The notes under the pieces: model-generated
The model's input: only the letters and a program-made list of their open reading frames with translations
Database searches by the model: none
Told to the model about the DNA's origin: nothing
Shown here: piece by piece, positions 33,864-42,577 of the stretch
How the letters are laid out: each line of letters opens with the position of its first letter
How positions within the stretch are numbered: position 1 is the first letter of the stretch
NCBI GenBank assembly: GCA_025929535.1
Contig: JAICLZ010000004.1
Location: 35,142 to 99,141 of the forward strand
Direction: 5' to 3'
Origin: Gemmatimonadaceae bacterium
GTDB taxonomy: Bacteria > Gemmatimonadota > Gemmatimonadetes > Gemmatimonadales > Gemmatimonadaceae
Length of the DNA: 64,000 nt
Position numbers and translations under genes: made by a program

Positions 33864-35018
33864 TTACGGCACATTCAACACTCCCGACAAGCCTCCGAAT
33901 TCATCGGTCACGGGCACGAGCCCGGGCGGTGCTTCCCACGGTCCGTTGTCTACGCGCAGGCTCACCAGGTGCGCACCCGCCGGTATGGCGAGCGCGATCG
34001 TCCACCAGCCATCTCCCGTCGGCGTGAGCGTGATTGGTACCCAATTGAGCATGTCGCCGGAGAGCTGGACCACTTCGGCCCCCGGTGCACGCACGCGGAT
34101 CGTTCGCAAGGCGCTGGAGCTCTCCGTGTCGAACTGCGCTACGCGACTCGAACGTGCGGCAGCCATGCTGTCGCGAGGAGGCGGCTCGTTCGTCGCCCGC
34201 GCTGCGCCGAGCCCGGTCGCGCGACGCAATCGCGGCTGAATGTCTAGGCGCAATGCGATCGAGACATAGCGACCGTTGGGGAATCCCTGCGCAATGTCGG
34301 GAGGATACGTTCCTGCGCCGGCAACGACGCCGACGTGTGGCGTGAGCCAGAACACGCCGCTCACCGATCCCCACGATGTGCTTCCGGTGAGCAGTCCGTT
34401 ACCCCTGCGCGCTCCAAGCGTCGCACCGATCTCCTCGCGCGCGAGTACCCAGCGCGCCCCGAGTGCAAAATCGATGTAGCGCATACTGTCGTCCACTGCG
34501 GTCGGCGCGGCGGACAGCAGCGCGGTGAAGGCGCGAGTGCGCAGCCATGCGCCCGCGTCGCCAACCGCGAGCACGTGTGCAGATGATCCGTCCCACGCGC
34601 GCCCTGCTCCTCCGCCAATCCAGACTCCCCACACGTCGCGCATGAGGTGGATCCGCGCCAACGCCTGCAGCTGGCCAGTGCGCGTGCCATCCTCGTGCGC
34701 AGATCCTCCGGCATTTCCAGCCAGCTCGCCGCGCAGCGCTGCGACCAATGGAGTGAACGCCGAGCCATCCAGCGCTGCCTGCGCGGTCCAGGCATTGGTG
34801 CCGAGCTCCGAAATGCTGCCCGCGAGGCCGAGCGTCGCGTGCGCCGCGTCCATGCGAACGGCAGGGCTCAGCGTCGCCGCCGCCGTGCCTATCGAATCGG
34901 CGTACCGAATGCCCGTGGCCCCCACATCGATCGTGGTCTCCACTCTCTGTGCAGCAGCGACGGTCGCGAAGATGCTGGCGGGAATCGCCGGCAGAATGAC
35001 ATGCCAGAAACGAAGCAT
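33864..35018 (-). CDS. exported beta-rich protein with C-terminal glycogen-binding (CBM48/AMPK-like) domain
   Basis: A 384-residue protein with a signal peptide (HVILPAIPASIFATVAAAQ). Residues about 25-260 alternate short amphipathic strands with Gly/Ala turns (DVWGVWIGGGAGRAWDGSSAHVLAVGDAGAWLRTRAF, WLTPHVGVVAGAGTYP), a pattern that suits an outer-membrane beta-barrel. The C terminus carries a CBM48/E-set-like module: TIRVRAPGAEVVQLSGDMLNWVPITLTPTGDGWWTIALAIPAGAHLVSLRVD. It follows the putative anti-sigma gene by 36 bases, so it is likely part of its operon. The barrel call is inference; it could instead be a periplasmic beta protein. Confidence 0.7.
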   Translation of the reverse strand: MLRFWHVILPAIPASIFATVAAAQRVETTIDVGATGIRYADSIGTAAATLSPAVRMDAAHATLGLAGSISELGTNAWTAQAALDGSAFTPLVAALRGELAGNAGGSAHEDGTRTGQLQALARIHLMRDVWGVWIGGGAGRAWDGSSAHVLAVGDAGAWLRTRAFTALLSAAPTAVDDSMRYIDFALGARWVLAREEIGATLGARRGNGLLTGSTSWGSVSGVFWLTPHVGVVAGAGTYPPDIAQGFPNGRYVSIALRLDIQPRLRRATGLGAARATNEPPPRDSMAAARSSRVAQFDTESSSALRTIRVRAPGAEVVQLSGDMLNWVPITLTPTGDGWWTIALAIPAGAHLVSLRVDNGPWEAPPGLVPVTDEFGGLSGVLNVP

Positions 35019-35054
35019 GCACACAGATTCGTGAAATGAGCGAACTGCGAAATA

Positions 35055-35687
35055 TCAGGTCGCGTCGCCGACGGCGATCACCGAGGTCAAGGTTCCAAAG
35101 TCATCGTTCACCATCGTGGCCGATGCCGGATCCGGCATCCACGATTTACCATCGACGACGAAGGCGTACTGGTGTGCGCCCGGTGGCAAGGTGACCGAGA
35201 CCGTCCATGTGCCCTCAGCGTCCGTGCGGTGGAGCGGCGTGATGGCACTATCCCAGTTGTTGAAGTCTCCCACCATGGTCACGCTGGACGCGCGAGGCGC
35301 CCTGAACACGAAGCGAACCTCGTGCACCGTGTCGATACGCGCGTCGGCGGCTGGCAGGGCGGATGTCGCGGCTGCGACAGGAGTGGTGCGCGCCAGAGGC
35401 GCACGGGTGTTGTGCATCGCGAGATTCGCGAGTACTGCGAACGTGGCGAGGCCCGCCGCGATGCTCAATGCGCCGAGCGGCGACACCGAGAGTCGAATGG
35501 TCCGGCGGCGTCGCCACCAGCCGTGCGCGCCAAAGACCGCGGCATGCTGTGCCAGCGCGCTCCGTGAGTCGGCTTCTGCCCGCGCCATGAGTCGCGTCGT
35601 GAAGTCCGATGCAGCCGGCTCCGGCGCTCGCAGCACTTCGGCGATCTGCTCCATTAGCGCGTCCACGTGCTCATCGTGCTCCGACAT
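35055..35687 (-). CDS. putative membrane anti-sigma factor with periplasmic CBM48 (glycogen-binding) domain
   Basis: A 210-residue single-pass protein. Residues 1-85 are cytoplasmic and helical (DEHVDALMEQIAEVLRAPEPAASDFTTRLMARAEADSR), the size of an anti-sigma domain but without a clear zinc HxxxCxxC. One membrane helix spans about 92-112 (LGALSIAAGLATFAVLANLAM). Residues 130-205 are a CBM48/AMPK module: VHEVRFVFRAPRASSVTMVGDFNNWD, W-T-V-S-V-TLPPGAHQYAFVVDGKSWMPDP. The sigma factor gene is 32 bases upstream, and the ATG at 35687 follows AGGAGG. Sensing of a glucan by the periplasmic domain is inference. Confidence 0.75.
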   Translation of the reverse strand: MSEHDEHVDALMEQIAEVLRAPEPAASDFTTRLMARAEADSRSALAQHAAVFGAHGWWRRRRTIRLSVSPLGALSIAAGLATFAVLANLAMHNTRAPLARTTPVAAATSALPAADARIDTVHEVRFVFRAPRASSVTMVGDFNNWDSAITPLHRTDAEGTWTVSVTLPPGAHQYAFVVDGKSWMPDPASATMVNDDFGTLTSVIAVGDAT

Positions 35688-35719
35688 CTCAGCCTCCTGT
35701 GCGCCACCGCTGGCGCGTC

Positions 35720-36262
35720 TCACTGATAGACAGCAACGAGTAACGTGCGCAGGCGCGAGCACGCCCGCTGCACGCGCATCTTGAGTGCCGAGATTCCAAC
35801 GCCCGTGCTCTCCGACATCTCGTCGTAGCTCAGCTCCTCGACGTACTTGAGCAGGAACGCTTGGCGTTGATCGAGCTCCAGCTGATCGAGCGCGTACTGA
35901 ATCTCCGCCAACAATGCCGTGCGATCCGCCGTGTGCTCGACGGCGGCCTGCGCGGATCGTGCCTCATCCCGAACGAATCGTTCCGCGCGACGCGCGCGTC
36001 GCGTTGCCAGGGTACGGCACTCGTTGACTACGATCTGGAACAGCCACGACTCGAAGCGTCCCGGGTGGCGAAAAGCGGCCAATCCGCGAAAGGAGCGGAG
36101 AAACGCCGACTGCAACGCTTCGTCGGCGTCGTCGCGATCGCCGAGGAATCGCACGGCGAACCGATTACACCGATCCCGATAGCGGTCGACGAGCTCTGCG
36201 TACGCCTCGGTGTGCCCGCCAAGTACGGCGGCGATGATCTCCTGATCTGGGCGTGGCTCCAC
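35720..36262 (-). CDS. ECF RNA polymerase sigma factor (RpoE-like)
   Basis: A 180-residue sigma-70 family protein with region 2 (DQEIIAAVLGGHTEAYAELVDRYRDRCNRFAVRFLGDRDDADEALQSAFLRSFRGLAAFR, then FESWLFQIVVNECRTLATRR) and region 4 (YALDQLELDQRQAFLLKYVEELSYDEMSESTGVGISALKMRVQRACSRLRTLL). The GTG at 36262 sits where ECF proteins normally begin. An ATG at 36403 would add 47 low-complexity residues and leave only 10 bases before the divergent gene's start. Downstream are the putative anti-sigma and CBM48 proteins. Confidence 0.9.
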   Translation of the reverse strand: MEPRPDQEIIAAVLGGHTEAYAELVDRYRDRCNRFAVRFLGDRDDADEALQSAFLRSFRGLAAFRHPGRFESWLFQIVVNECRTLATRRARRAERFVRDEARSAQAAVEHTADRTALLAEIQYALDQLELDQRQAFLLKYVEELSYDEMSESTGVGISALKMRVQRACSRLRTLLVAVYQ

Positions 36263-36413
36263 GAGAGGATGACTGCTCGACCCCCAGGCTGCGTCACTTG
36301 GCGGAGGTCTTCGACACCGCGGGGTGCCGCTTGCGCTTCTGGCAGGTCCAGGCTGTCCCGCATAGGTTCTCGATCGAGCCCGTTCCGCAAGCAATCCGCT
36401 CATGGAGGCCTCG

Positions 36414-37157
36414 ATGACTGCCCACGCCGCTAGCCTAAGCACACCGATCTCGCACCGCGATGACCTGTTTTTTGGTGGGATGGGGATGATCATCGCCGTG
36501 CTCGTGTTCCTCGGATTCGCGCCGACGTTCTTCCTGGCCGCGCATTATGCCGGCCCCCCGCTATCGGCGCTCCGAATTGCCCACGGCACACTCTTCACGA
36601 GCTGGATAGTGCTCTACAACGTGCAGGTACTCCTGATCGCGAGCGATCGTGTGCGCACGCACCGGGCACTCGGCGTCGCCGGCGCAGTGATGGCCACGGC
36701 GATGGTGCCGCTGGGCATTGTCATGGCCATCACGGCAGTGCGCGAAGGACACGCGCCTCCGGGTATTCCTCCACTGTCGTTCCTCGCGATTCCGCTGTTC
36801 GACATGGTGGTGTTCGCGCCACTCGTAGCGAGCGGCATTTACTTTCGTCGCAGGCGCGACACGCACAAGCGGCTCATGCTGCTCGCGACCGTGAGCCTCG
36901 TAGCCGCAGCCGTCGCGCGCATGTCGCGGATGGTCCCGATCCCTCCTGCCGTAGTCGCCACCGGTCCGCTGTTTTATTTCGGCGTTGGAGACGTGTTGAT
37001 CATTGCGATCGCGGCGTACGACCTCATCACTCGAGGCCGAGTGCATGCAGCCACGCTGTGGGGCGGCGCGTTCATCATTGCCTCACAAGTAGCCCGACTG
37101 GCGATCAGTGGAACTGATGGATGGCTCGCATTCGCGGAGCGCATCACGGGTGGGTGA
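36414..37157 (+). CDS. polytopic membrane protein, function unknown
   Basis: A 247-residue protein of about seven helices. Histidines sit at helix ends (LRIAHGTLFTSW, RVRTHRALGVAG, RDTHKRLMLLATVSLV), the spacing expected of heme-ligating or DUF2306-like membrane proteins, but heme binding is not shown. Residues PAVVATGPLFYFGVGDVLIIAIAAYDL form the later helices. The ATG at 36414 has GGAGG five bases upstream. It is divergent from the ECF sigma gene over about 150 bases, so it could belong to that regulon. Confidence 0.55.
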   Translation: MTAHAASLSTPISHRDDLFFGGMGMIIAVLVFLGFAPTFFLAAHYAGPPLSALRIAHGTLFTSWIVLYNVQVLLIASDRVRTHRALGVAGAVMATAMVPLGIVMAITAVREGHAPPGIPPLSFLAIPLFDMVVFAPLVASGIYFRRRRDTHKRLMLLATVSLVAAAVARMSRMVPIPPAVVATGPLFYFGVGDVLIIAIAAYDLITRGRVHAATLWGGAFIIASQVARLAISGTDGWLAFAERITGG

Positions 37158-37350
37158 GGAGTTGTAAGGCTCTGAGAAACTGCCGAGCTCGCCAGCGTCC
37201 AAACATCTGGCGTTCCTTTGACTTGCAACTTATTATCCGCCGTCGCTTCCACTCTTGTCGATCGCCGCCTGCAGTCCGGTTGATCGCTGCGGGAACTCGC
37301 GCGCGTGAGGCTCGGAGGCACTCTCTCAGAAAACCTCCCCGGGGTCCTTC

Positions 37351-39465
37351 ATGCCGTCACCGTTCCCTCGCTCGTTCTCCCGTTTCCATGCTGCGCTACT
37401 GCTCGCGCCGGCCATCGCGCTCACCATCTATGCGTGCGATGCCGATCGCAGTGAGACTACCGCGCCCATGCTCCTCGGCGCCCGCAGCGCTGCGAGCAAG
37501 GTTCCGCTCACGGTGAACGCGGCCGGGAGCACCGCCGGAGGAACAATAATCTCGAGTCGCGGCGGCATCAGCTGCACGTTCACCGTTTCCGGCACCGTGC
37601 TGAGCAAGAGTGGCAAGTGCGCGCAGGAGTACAAGACCGGCACGACGGTCACGCTCACCGCCACGCCCACCGGCACGGGTGTGACCGCGACATGGACGGC
37701 GGGCTGCACGGGCGTGGCCGAGGGATCGCAGTCGTGCGAGGTGACACTCGATGTGGCACGCACGGCGAACGCGGTCTTCGCTCGGCCTGCGGCGTCGTTT
37801 CCGCTGACGATTTCCGGCGGTGCCGGCGGCAGCGGCAAGGTCACCTCCTCGCCCGCCGGGATCAACTGCACGATCACGAACGGTGCCGTCGCGACGACCG
37901 GCTGTGCCGCGAACTTTGCAACCGCGGCAACCGTCACGCTCACCGCTGCGGCGGCGACGGGGAGCTATCTCAAGGCGTGGGCGGGCGCGGGATGCGACGC
38001 AGCCGGCACGGGCAAGGGTGGTGCGACGGGCACGTGCGCCGTGAAAATGTCGGCTGCACAGGATGTCGTGGTGAGCTTCGACCCTACCGCTCCGGTTGCC
38101 GGCGCGGGACAATGGGCGGCGCCGATCACCTGGCCGGTGATCGCGATTCACGCTGCGCTGCTGCCCAACGGGCACGTGCTCACGTGGGGGCGCAGCGACA
38201 AGCAGCCCGTGGTCTGGACGCCGCCGGTGACCGTGGGCGCGGCCGGCTCGTTCGTCTCGGCGCCCGAGACTGCGGATCTCTTCTGCAGCGGCCACACCTT
38301 CCTGCCCGACGGCCGCATCCTCGTGGCCGGCGGCCACAGCGGCACCAACAGCCTCGGCATCCGGAACTCGGCGATCTTCGACTTCGCGACCAACACCTTC
38401 ACCGCCGGTCCGCTCATGGAGAACGGGCGCTGGTATCCCACGAACACCACGCTCGCCACGGGCGAGGTCGTGACCATGAGCGGGGGCGACACGGCGCAGC
38501 AGCGAAACCTGATTCCCGAGGTGTACCAGGCGAACGGCACGTGGCGCGTGCTCTCCACGGCATCGCTCTATCTGCCGTACTATCCGATGAACTTCGTGAC
38601 CCCGAGCGGGACGGTGTTCGCCGCGGGGCCGGCGAAGACGACGTATTTCCTGGATGCCACGGGAACGGGACACTGGACGGCCGGGCCGTCGAGCCTGTTC
38701 GGCTCACGCGACTACGGGTCGGCGGTGATGTACGAAACGGGGAAGATCTTCCTCGTGGGCGGCGGGGATCCGCCGACGGCAACGGCGGAGGTGATCGACA
38801 TCAACAGCGGCACGGGGGCGTGGCGCTCCGTGGCGGCGATGGCCGTGGCGCGGCGACAGAGCAACGCGACGATTCTCGCCGATGGCAAGGTGCTGGTAAC
38901 GGGGGGCACGAACGCCGGGGGCTTCAACAGTCCGCCAACGAATGCGGCCGTGCTGGCGGCGGAGCTGTGGGATCCGTCGACCGAGCGCTGGGCGACGCTC
39001 GCGCGCATGACGCACTATCGCGTCTATCACTCCACGGCGCTCCTGCTGCCCGATGCGCGCGTGCTGTCCGTTGGCAGCGGCGCGCCGGCGGCCGCGGGGC
39101 TCACGGATGATTTCACGGCGGAGATCTTCACCCCGCCCTACCTCTTCAACGCCGACGGCTCGCTCGCCACCCGGCCCGCGATCACGTCTGCGCCCACGAT
39201 GGTGACGTACGCGCAGGGATTCGCAGTTCAGATGTCTGCGCCGACTGCCGTGAGCACGGTGACGTGGATCTCGCTCGCCTCGGTCACGCACTCGTACAAC
39301 GAGAACCAGCGGGCGATGCGACTCAGCTTCACCGGATCCGGAACCACATCCCTCACCGTGACGGCGCCGGCGCGCGCGGCGCTCGCGCCTCCCGGCTACT
39401 ACCTGCTCTTCGTCGTCGACGGGCGCGGGGTGCCATCGGTGGCGAAGATCGTGCACATCGGATGA
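37351..39465 (+). CDS. copper-radical-oxidase-like (galactose/glyoxal oxidase) lipoprotein with two InlB-like repeat domains
   Basis: A 704-residue lipoprotein (LLLAPAIALTIYAC leader). Residues 50-245 hold two similar domains (GSTAGGTIISSRGGISCTF, GSGKVTSSPAGINCTI), each with a Cys pair and the W-x-G-C ending of bacterial repeat (InlB/Big-like) modules. The rest is a Kelch beta-propeller and C-terminal E-set (DUF1929) of galactose-oxidase type. The copper-site set is present: Cys312 (FCSGHTFLPDGR), Tyr362 (NGRWYPT), Tyr559-His560 (RVYHSTALLLPD) and His647 (SVTHSYNENQR). These align with C228, Y272, Y495, H496 and H581 of galactose oxidase, so the Tyr-Cys cofactor and copper radical are plausible. 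The substrate is unknown. Confidence 0.85.
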   Translation: MPSPFPRSFSRFHAALLLAPAIALTIYACDADRSETTAPMLLGARSAASKVPLTVNAAGSTAGGTIISSRGGISCTFTVSGTVLSKSGKCAQEYKTGTTVTLTATPTGTGVTATWTAGCTGVAEGSQSCEVTLDVARTANAVFARPAASFPLTISGGAGGSGKVTSSPAGINCTITNGAVATTGCAANFATAATVTLTAAAATGSYLKAWAGAGCDAAGTGKGGATGTCAVKMSAAQDVVVSFDPTAPVAGAGQWAAPITWPVIAIHAALLPNGHVLTWGRSDKQPVVWTPPVTVGAAGSFVSAPETADLFCSGHTFLPDGRILVAGGHSGTNSLGIRNSAIFDFATNTFTAGPLMENGRWYPTNTTLATGEVVTMSGGDTAQQRNLIPEVYQANGTWRVLSTASLYLPYYPMNFVTPSGTVFAAGPAKTTYFLDATGTGHWTAGPSSLFGSRDYGSAVMYETGKIFLVGGGDPPTATAEVIDINSGTGAWRSVAAMAVARRQSNATILADGKVLVTGGTNAGGFNSPPTNAAVLAAELWDPSTERWATLARMTHYRVYHSTALLLPDARVLSVGSGAPAAAGLTDDFTAEIFTPPYLFNADGSLATRPAITSAPTMVTYAQGFAVQMSAPTAVSTVTWISLASVTHSYNENQRAMRLSFTGSGTTSLTVTAPARAALAPPGYYLLFVVDGRGVPSVAKIVHIG

Positions 39466-39469
39466 GCCG

Positions 39470-39895
39470 TCAGAGTGGATCTTCCGTGGTGCGGTCGCGA
39501 TCGGCGCGCGCGCCGAAGATCTCATTCCAGAAGTCCGTTTCCCATTTCCGTTCGAGCGCTCGACCGCCCGGGCGGCGTGGGTCACGGGTTCCGGGCATGC
39601 GCGCCTCGCCGTGCTCGATGGGCCCTCCAAGCGGCTCGCTCGCCGTGCTGCGCGCGGCGCCGCCTTCCCCCGGATGCGCGAGCGCCTCTGCGTAGCGCCT
39701 CGCCTTTATGCGCATTTCGACAAGAAATCGATCGAGAGCCGCTTCACCCACCTCGTCGACGAGCCCTGGAATCAACCCCTTGATCAGCACCAGGCGCTCG
39801 CCCGCCGAAAGCTCGAGCGCAGCGCGGACGAGCCCGCGGATCGTCGCATGATCGAGCCACGCGTAGAACGGGCTCTGTCTCGCGTCTATCGTCAT
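39470..39895 (-). CDS. hypothetical protein
   Basis: A 141-residue soluble protein. The first 75 residues are helical with an orderly pattern (FYAWLDHATIRGLVRAALELSAGERLVLIKGLIPGLVDEVGEAALDRFLVEMRIKARRYAEAL), and the rest is Gly/Pro/Arg-rich and probably disordered. No family is recognised. The ATG at 39895 follows GGGAGCGAC. The stop is a few bases from the end of the copper-radical-oxidase-like gene on the other strand. Confidence 0.45.
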   Translation of the reverse strand: MTIDARQSPFYAWLDHATIRGLVRAALELSAGERLVLIKGLIPGLVDEVGEAALDRFLVEMRIKARRYAEALAHPGEGGAARSTASEPLGGPIEHGEARMPGTRDPRRPGGRALERKWETDFWNEIFGARADRDRTTEDPL

Positions 39896-40033
39896 TGTCG
39901 CTCCCGGCTCGCTTGAGAGGTCGTTGTCACTCTTCGTATGTTACGCGGAAGATCCAGCATCAGATAGCCTTCAGTCGCATCGTGCGCCGACCCCGCATGT
40001 ACATTTCGGCACCCTCCCATCCCTTATTGCCGG

Positions 40034-42547
40034 ATGAAGACGAAACAGCAATCGCTGGGACCCGGGACGCCGATGCAGCTGGCCATCGTGTCGCTGCTCG
40101 TGCTCACTCTACTCGGATCGGTGATCATTCCGGCAATGGAGACGAGACGCAGCCTGAGACTGCTGCGCGAAATCTCCGAGGAGATCGAGCCCGCTCGGCT
40201 TCTATCCTGGCGGCTCCAGTCCGGCCTCGTGATGGAGTATTCGGCGCTCCAGGCGTATTCGCTCTCTGGCGACAGCGCCCAGCTTCGCCACTATCAACTC
40301 ATCACGGAGGCCGAAGCGCGCGATCTCACCTCCCTCGAGCGCCTCGCGCCGCGACTCGGCCCGGGAGCCAGGGAAGAGCTCGCGACCGCGCGGCAGAGGA
40401 TCACGTCGTGGCAAGCTCTCAACCGCGCGCTCTTCCAGGGAACGCAGACACCTCGGCAGTTCACGATCGCCGCGAGCAACCAGAGAGCGCTCCGCGACTC
40501 GATCATCGTCGAGCTCGACCGTTTGCCCGCGCGGCTCACAGCGTCAGCCGCGGCTCGGCGTGCGGAGGTGCGTACGCACGAGAAGCGCAGTCTCTTGGTC
40601 AACGCCGTGCTGGTGTGCGTGGCCCTGGCGGCGAGTGGCGCGGTCGTAGCCCTGAGCCGGCGTGAACAGCGGCTCGCAGCCCTGCTCCAGAATCGATTCG
40701 AGGAAGAGGCCGCGATGCGGCAGATGGCGCGTGCGCTGAGCGAAGCCGTGACGATCGAGGAGGCGATGCACCGCATCGTCGAAGGCACGACGGCGACTCT
40801 GCCCGACTTCGGCGCGTACGTCGAGTTCGCCCCGTCCGACAATGAGACCGTTCGCGCTGCGGCGCTCCGTGCCGGGGGCAGTGCGACGCTGTCGAGCGCG
40901 TGCATGAACCGCGCGGGCTCGCTGACCGACGATGCGGTGCGAACGACTTCAACGCGGGTGACGCAAATCGATGCCGTCGAACGGCGGATTCCACCCGACC
41001 TCGCTCTCACCATTCCGTGCTGCACGGGACTCGTTGCACCGCTCGTGTCATCCGGCGTGCCGTTCGGTGTGCTCGTGCTGTTGCGCACGACGGCGTCGGC
41101 GCCGTTCAGCGAGGATGAGCGCACGCGCATGGAGCTTCTCGGCGATCTCGCCGCGGCCGTGCTCCGCCGCGTAGAGGTCGAGCGCGCCGCGCTCGCCGCC
41201 GCGCAGAAGCGCGCGACGTACGAGACCACCCTTCGCAAGGCTGCGGAAGCATTGGCAGAGGCATTCACCGTCGATGAGGTGACGGAGCAGATCATGCGCT
41301 CGGCGCTCACTGCCATGCAGGCGCGAGGCGCCTACATCAAGCACATCGTTGCCAGGGATGAAGCGGACGTCGTTGTCGTTCGAGGCGCAACGGGCGATGG
41401 GGTTCCCGCTCTTCGAACCACCCGGGAATACGCCGGGTCGTACACGCAGCGGGCGATCGTTTCCGGCGGGCCGTTGCTCGTGGAAACTCCCGATGCGGGC
41501 GTGACGAGCACGAAGTCGGCTGCGCGCGACAAGGCCGGCTCGACGATCGTCCTGCCTCTCGGCAGCGAGGACGCGCGTATCGGCGCACTCTTCATCGTCG
41601 GCGCTGCGCCGATGCGCTATGCGTCCGACGACATCACGTGGGCCGTGACGTTCGGACATCTGGCGGCGCTCGCGTACGAGAAGGTGAGATTGATCGAGGA
41701 GGCACGCGAAGGGCGCCGGGAGCTGGAACGCGTCATGAGAAGCCGTCAGCGGCTGATCCGGGGGTTCAGTCACGACGTGAAGAATCCTCTTGGAGCCGCC
41801 GATGGATATGCGGAGCTGCTGAGCATCGGACTGTACGGCGAGCTGTCCGAGCAGCAGAAGAGCAGCATCGCACGCATGCGCCGCTCGATCGGCGGCGCGC
41901 TCGCGCTGATCGACGAGCTGCACGACCTCTCGCGCGTCGACACGGGCAATCTCGCACTGCGATGTGACCCGGTCGACCTCGCGGAGCTCGCGCGCTCGAG
42001 CGGTGAGGAGTATCGCGGCGCGGCGATGGCGAACGGGCTCGCACTGCACGTGGAAGTGGCGCACGACATTCCGACCGTTCAGTCCGACGGCGCACGAATT
42101 CGACAGATCGTCGGGAACCTGCTTTCGAACGCGATCAAGTATACCAGGACAGGCTCGGTGTCCCTGCGCGTCGGCATGCATCGCTCGGTGATCACCGATG
42201 CTGCAGGCGAGTGGGTGTACTTCGACGTGATCGACACCGGAATCGGCATTCCCGAGGACAAGCGCGAGACGATTTTCGAGGAGTTCAGCCGCCTCAACGC
42301 CCACGACAAGCCGGGAGCGGGTCTCGGGCTCGCCATCAGCGAACGGCTGGCACGCGCGCTCGGTGGGCAGATCGTCGTCAAGAGCGAGGTGGGACACGGT
42401 TCGACGTTCACCCTGCGGATTCCCACGCGCGCGCCGGAAGGTGCGGCCGACGCGTCCCAGCAATCGTCGACGCGGGCGCACGTGAGCCTGACGCAGGCCC
42501 TTACGATCCCTGTCCTGCCCCCTGCACCACCGCAAGGCCTGTCGTGA
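40034..42547 (+). CDS. transmembrane sensor histidine kinase with two GAF domains
   Basis: An 837-residue kinase. A membrane helix at about 17-36, a periplasmic CHASE3-like helical domain, and a second helix at about 188-207 precede two GAF domains (about 225-390 and 395-560). HisKA follows (RGFSHDVKNPLGAADGYAELL, His580), then HATPase_c (IVGNLLSNAIKYT, VIDTGIGIP, GAGLGLAISERLARALGG). The HisKA His is in the conserved HDxxNPL context. No response regulator gene is adjacent, so it signals to a remote partner. The GAF domains could bind a small ligand such as a cyclic nucleotide, not identifiable here. Confidence 0.9.
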   Translation: MKTKQQSLGPGTPMQLAIVSLLVLTLLGSVIIPAMETRRSLRLLREISEEIEPARLLSWRLQSGLVMEYSALQAYSLSGDSAQLRHYQLITEAEARDLTSLERLAPRLGPGAREELATARQRITSWQALNRALFQGTQTPRQFTIAASNQRALRDSIIVELDRLPARLTASAAARRAEVRTHEKRSLLVNAVLVCVALAASGAVVALSRREQRLAALLQNRFEEEAAMRQMARALSEAVTIEEAMHRIVEGTTATLPDFGAYVEFAPSDNETVRAAALRAGGSATLSSACMNRAGSLTDDAVRTTSTRVTQIDAVERRIPPDLALTIPCCTGLVAPLVSSGVPFGVLVLLRTTASAPFSEDERTRMELLGDLAAAVLRRVEVERAALAAAQKRATYETTLRKAAEALAEAFTVDEVTEQIMRSALTAMQARGAYIKHIVARDEADVVVVRGATGDGVPALRTTREYAGSYTQRAIVSGGPLLVETPDAGVTSTKSAARDKAGSTIVLPLGSEDARIGALFIVGAAPMRYASDDITWAVTFGHLAALAYEKVRLIEEAREGRRELERVMRSRQRLIRGFSHDVKNPLGAADGYAELLSIGLYGELSEQQKSSIARMRRSIGGALALIDELHDLSRVDTGNLALRCDPVDLAELARSSGEEYRGAAMANGLALHVEVAHDIPTVQSDGARIRQIVGNLLSNAIKYTRTGSVSLRVGMHRSVITDAAGEWVYFDVIDTGIGIPEDKRETIFEEFSRLNAHDKPGAGLGLAISERLARALGGQIVVKSEVGHGSTFTLRIPTRAPEGAADASQQSSTRAHVSLTQALTIPVLPPAPPQGLS

Positions 42548-42577
42548 TCTCACGAGGCTCGCCGCGCGACGGATGTC

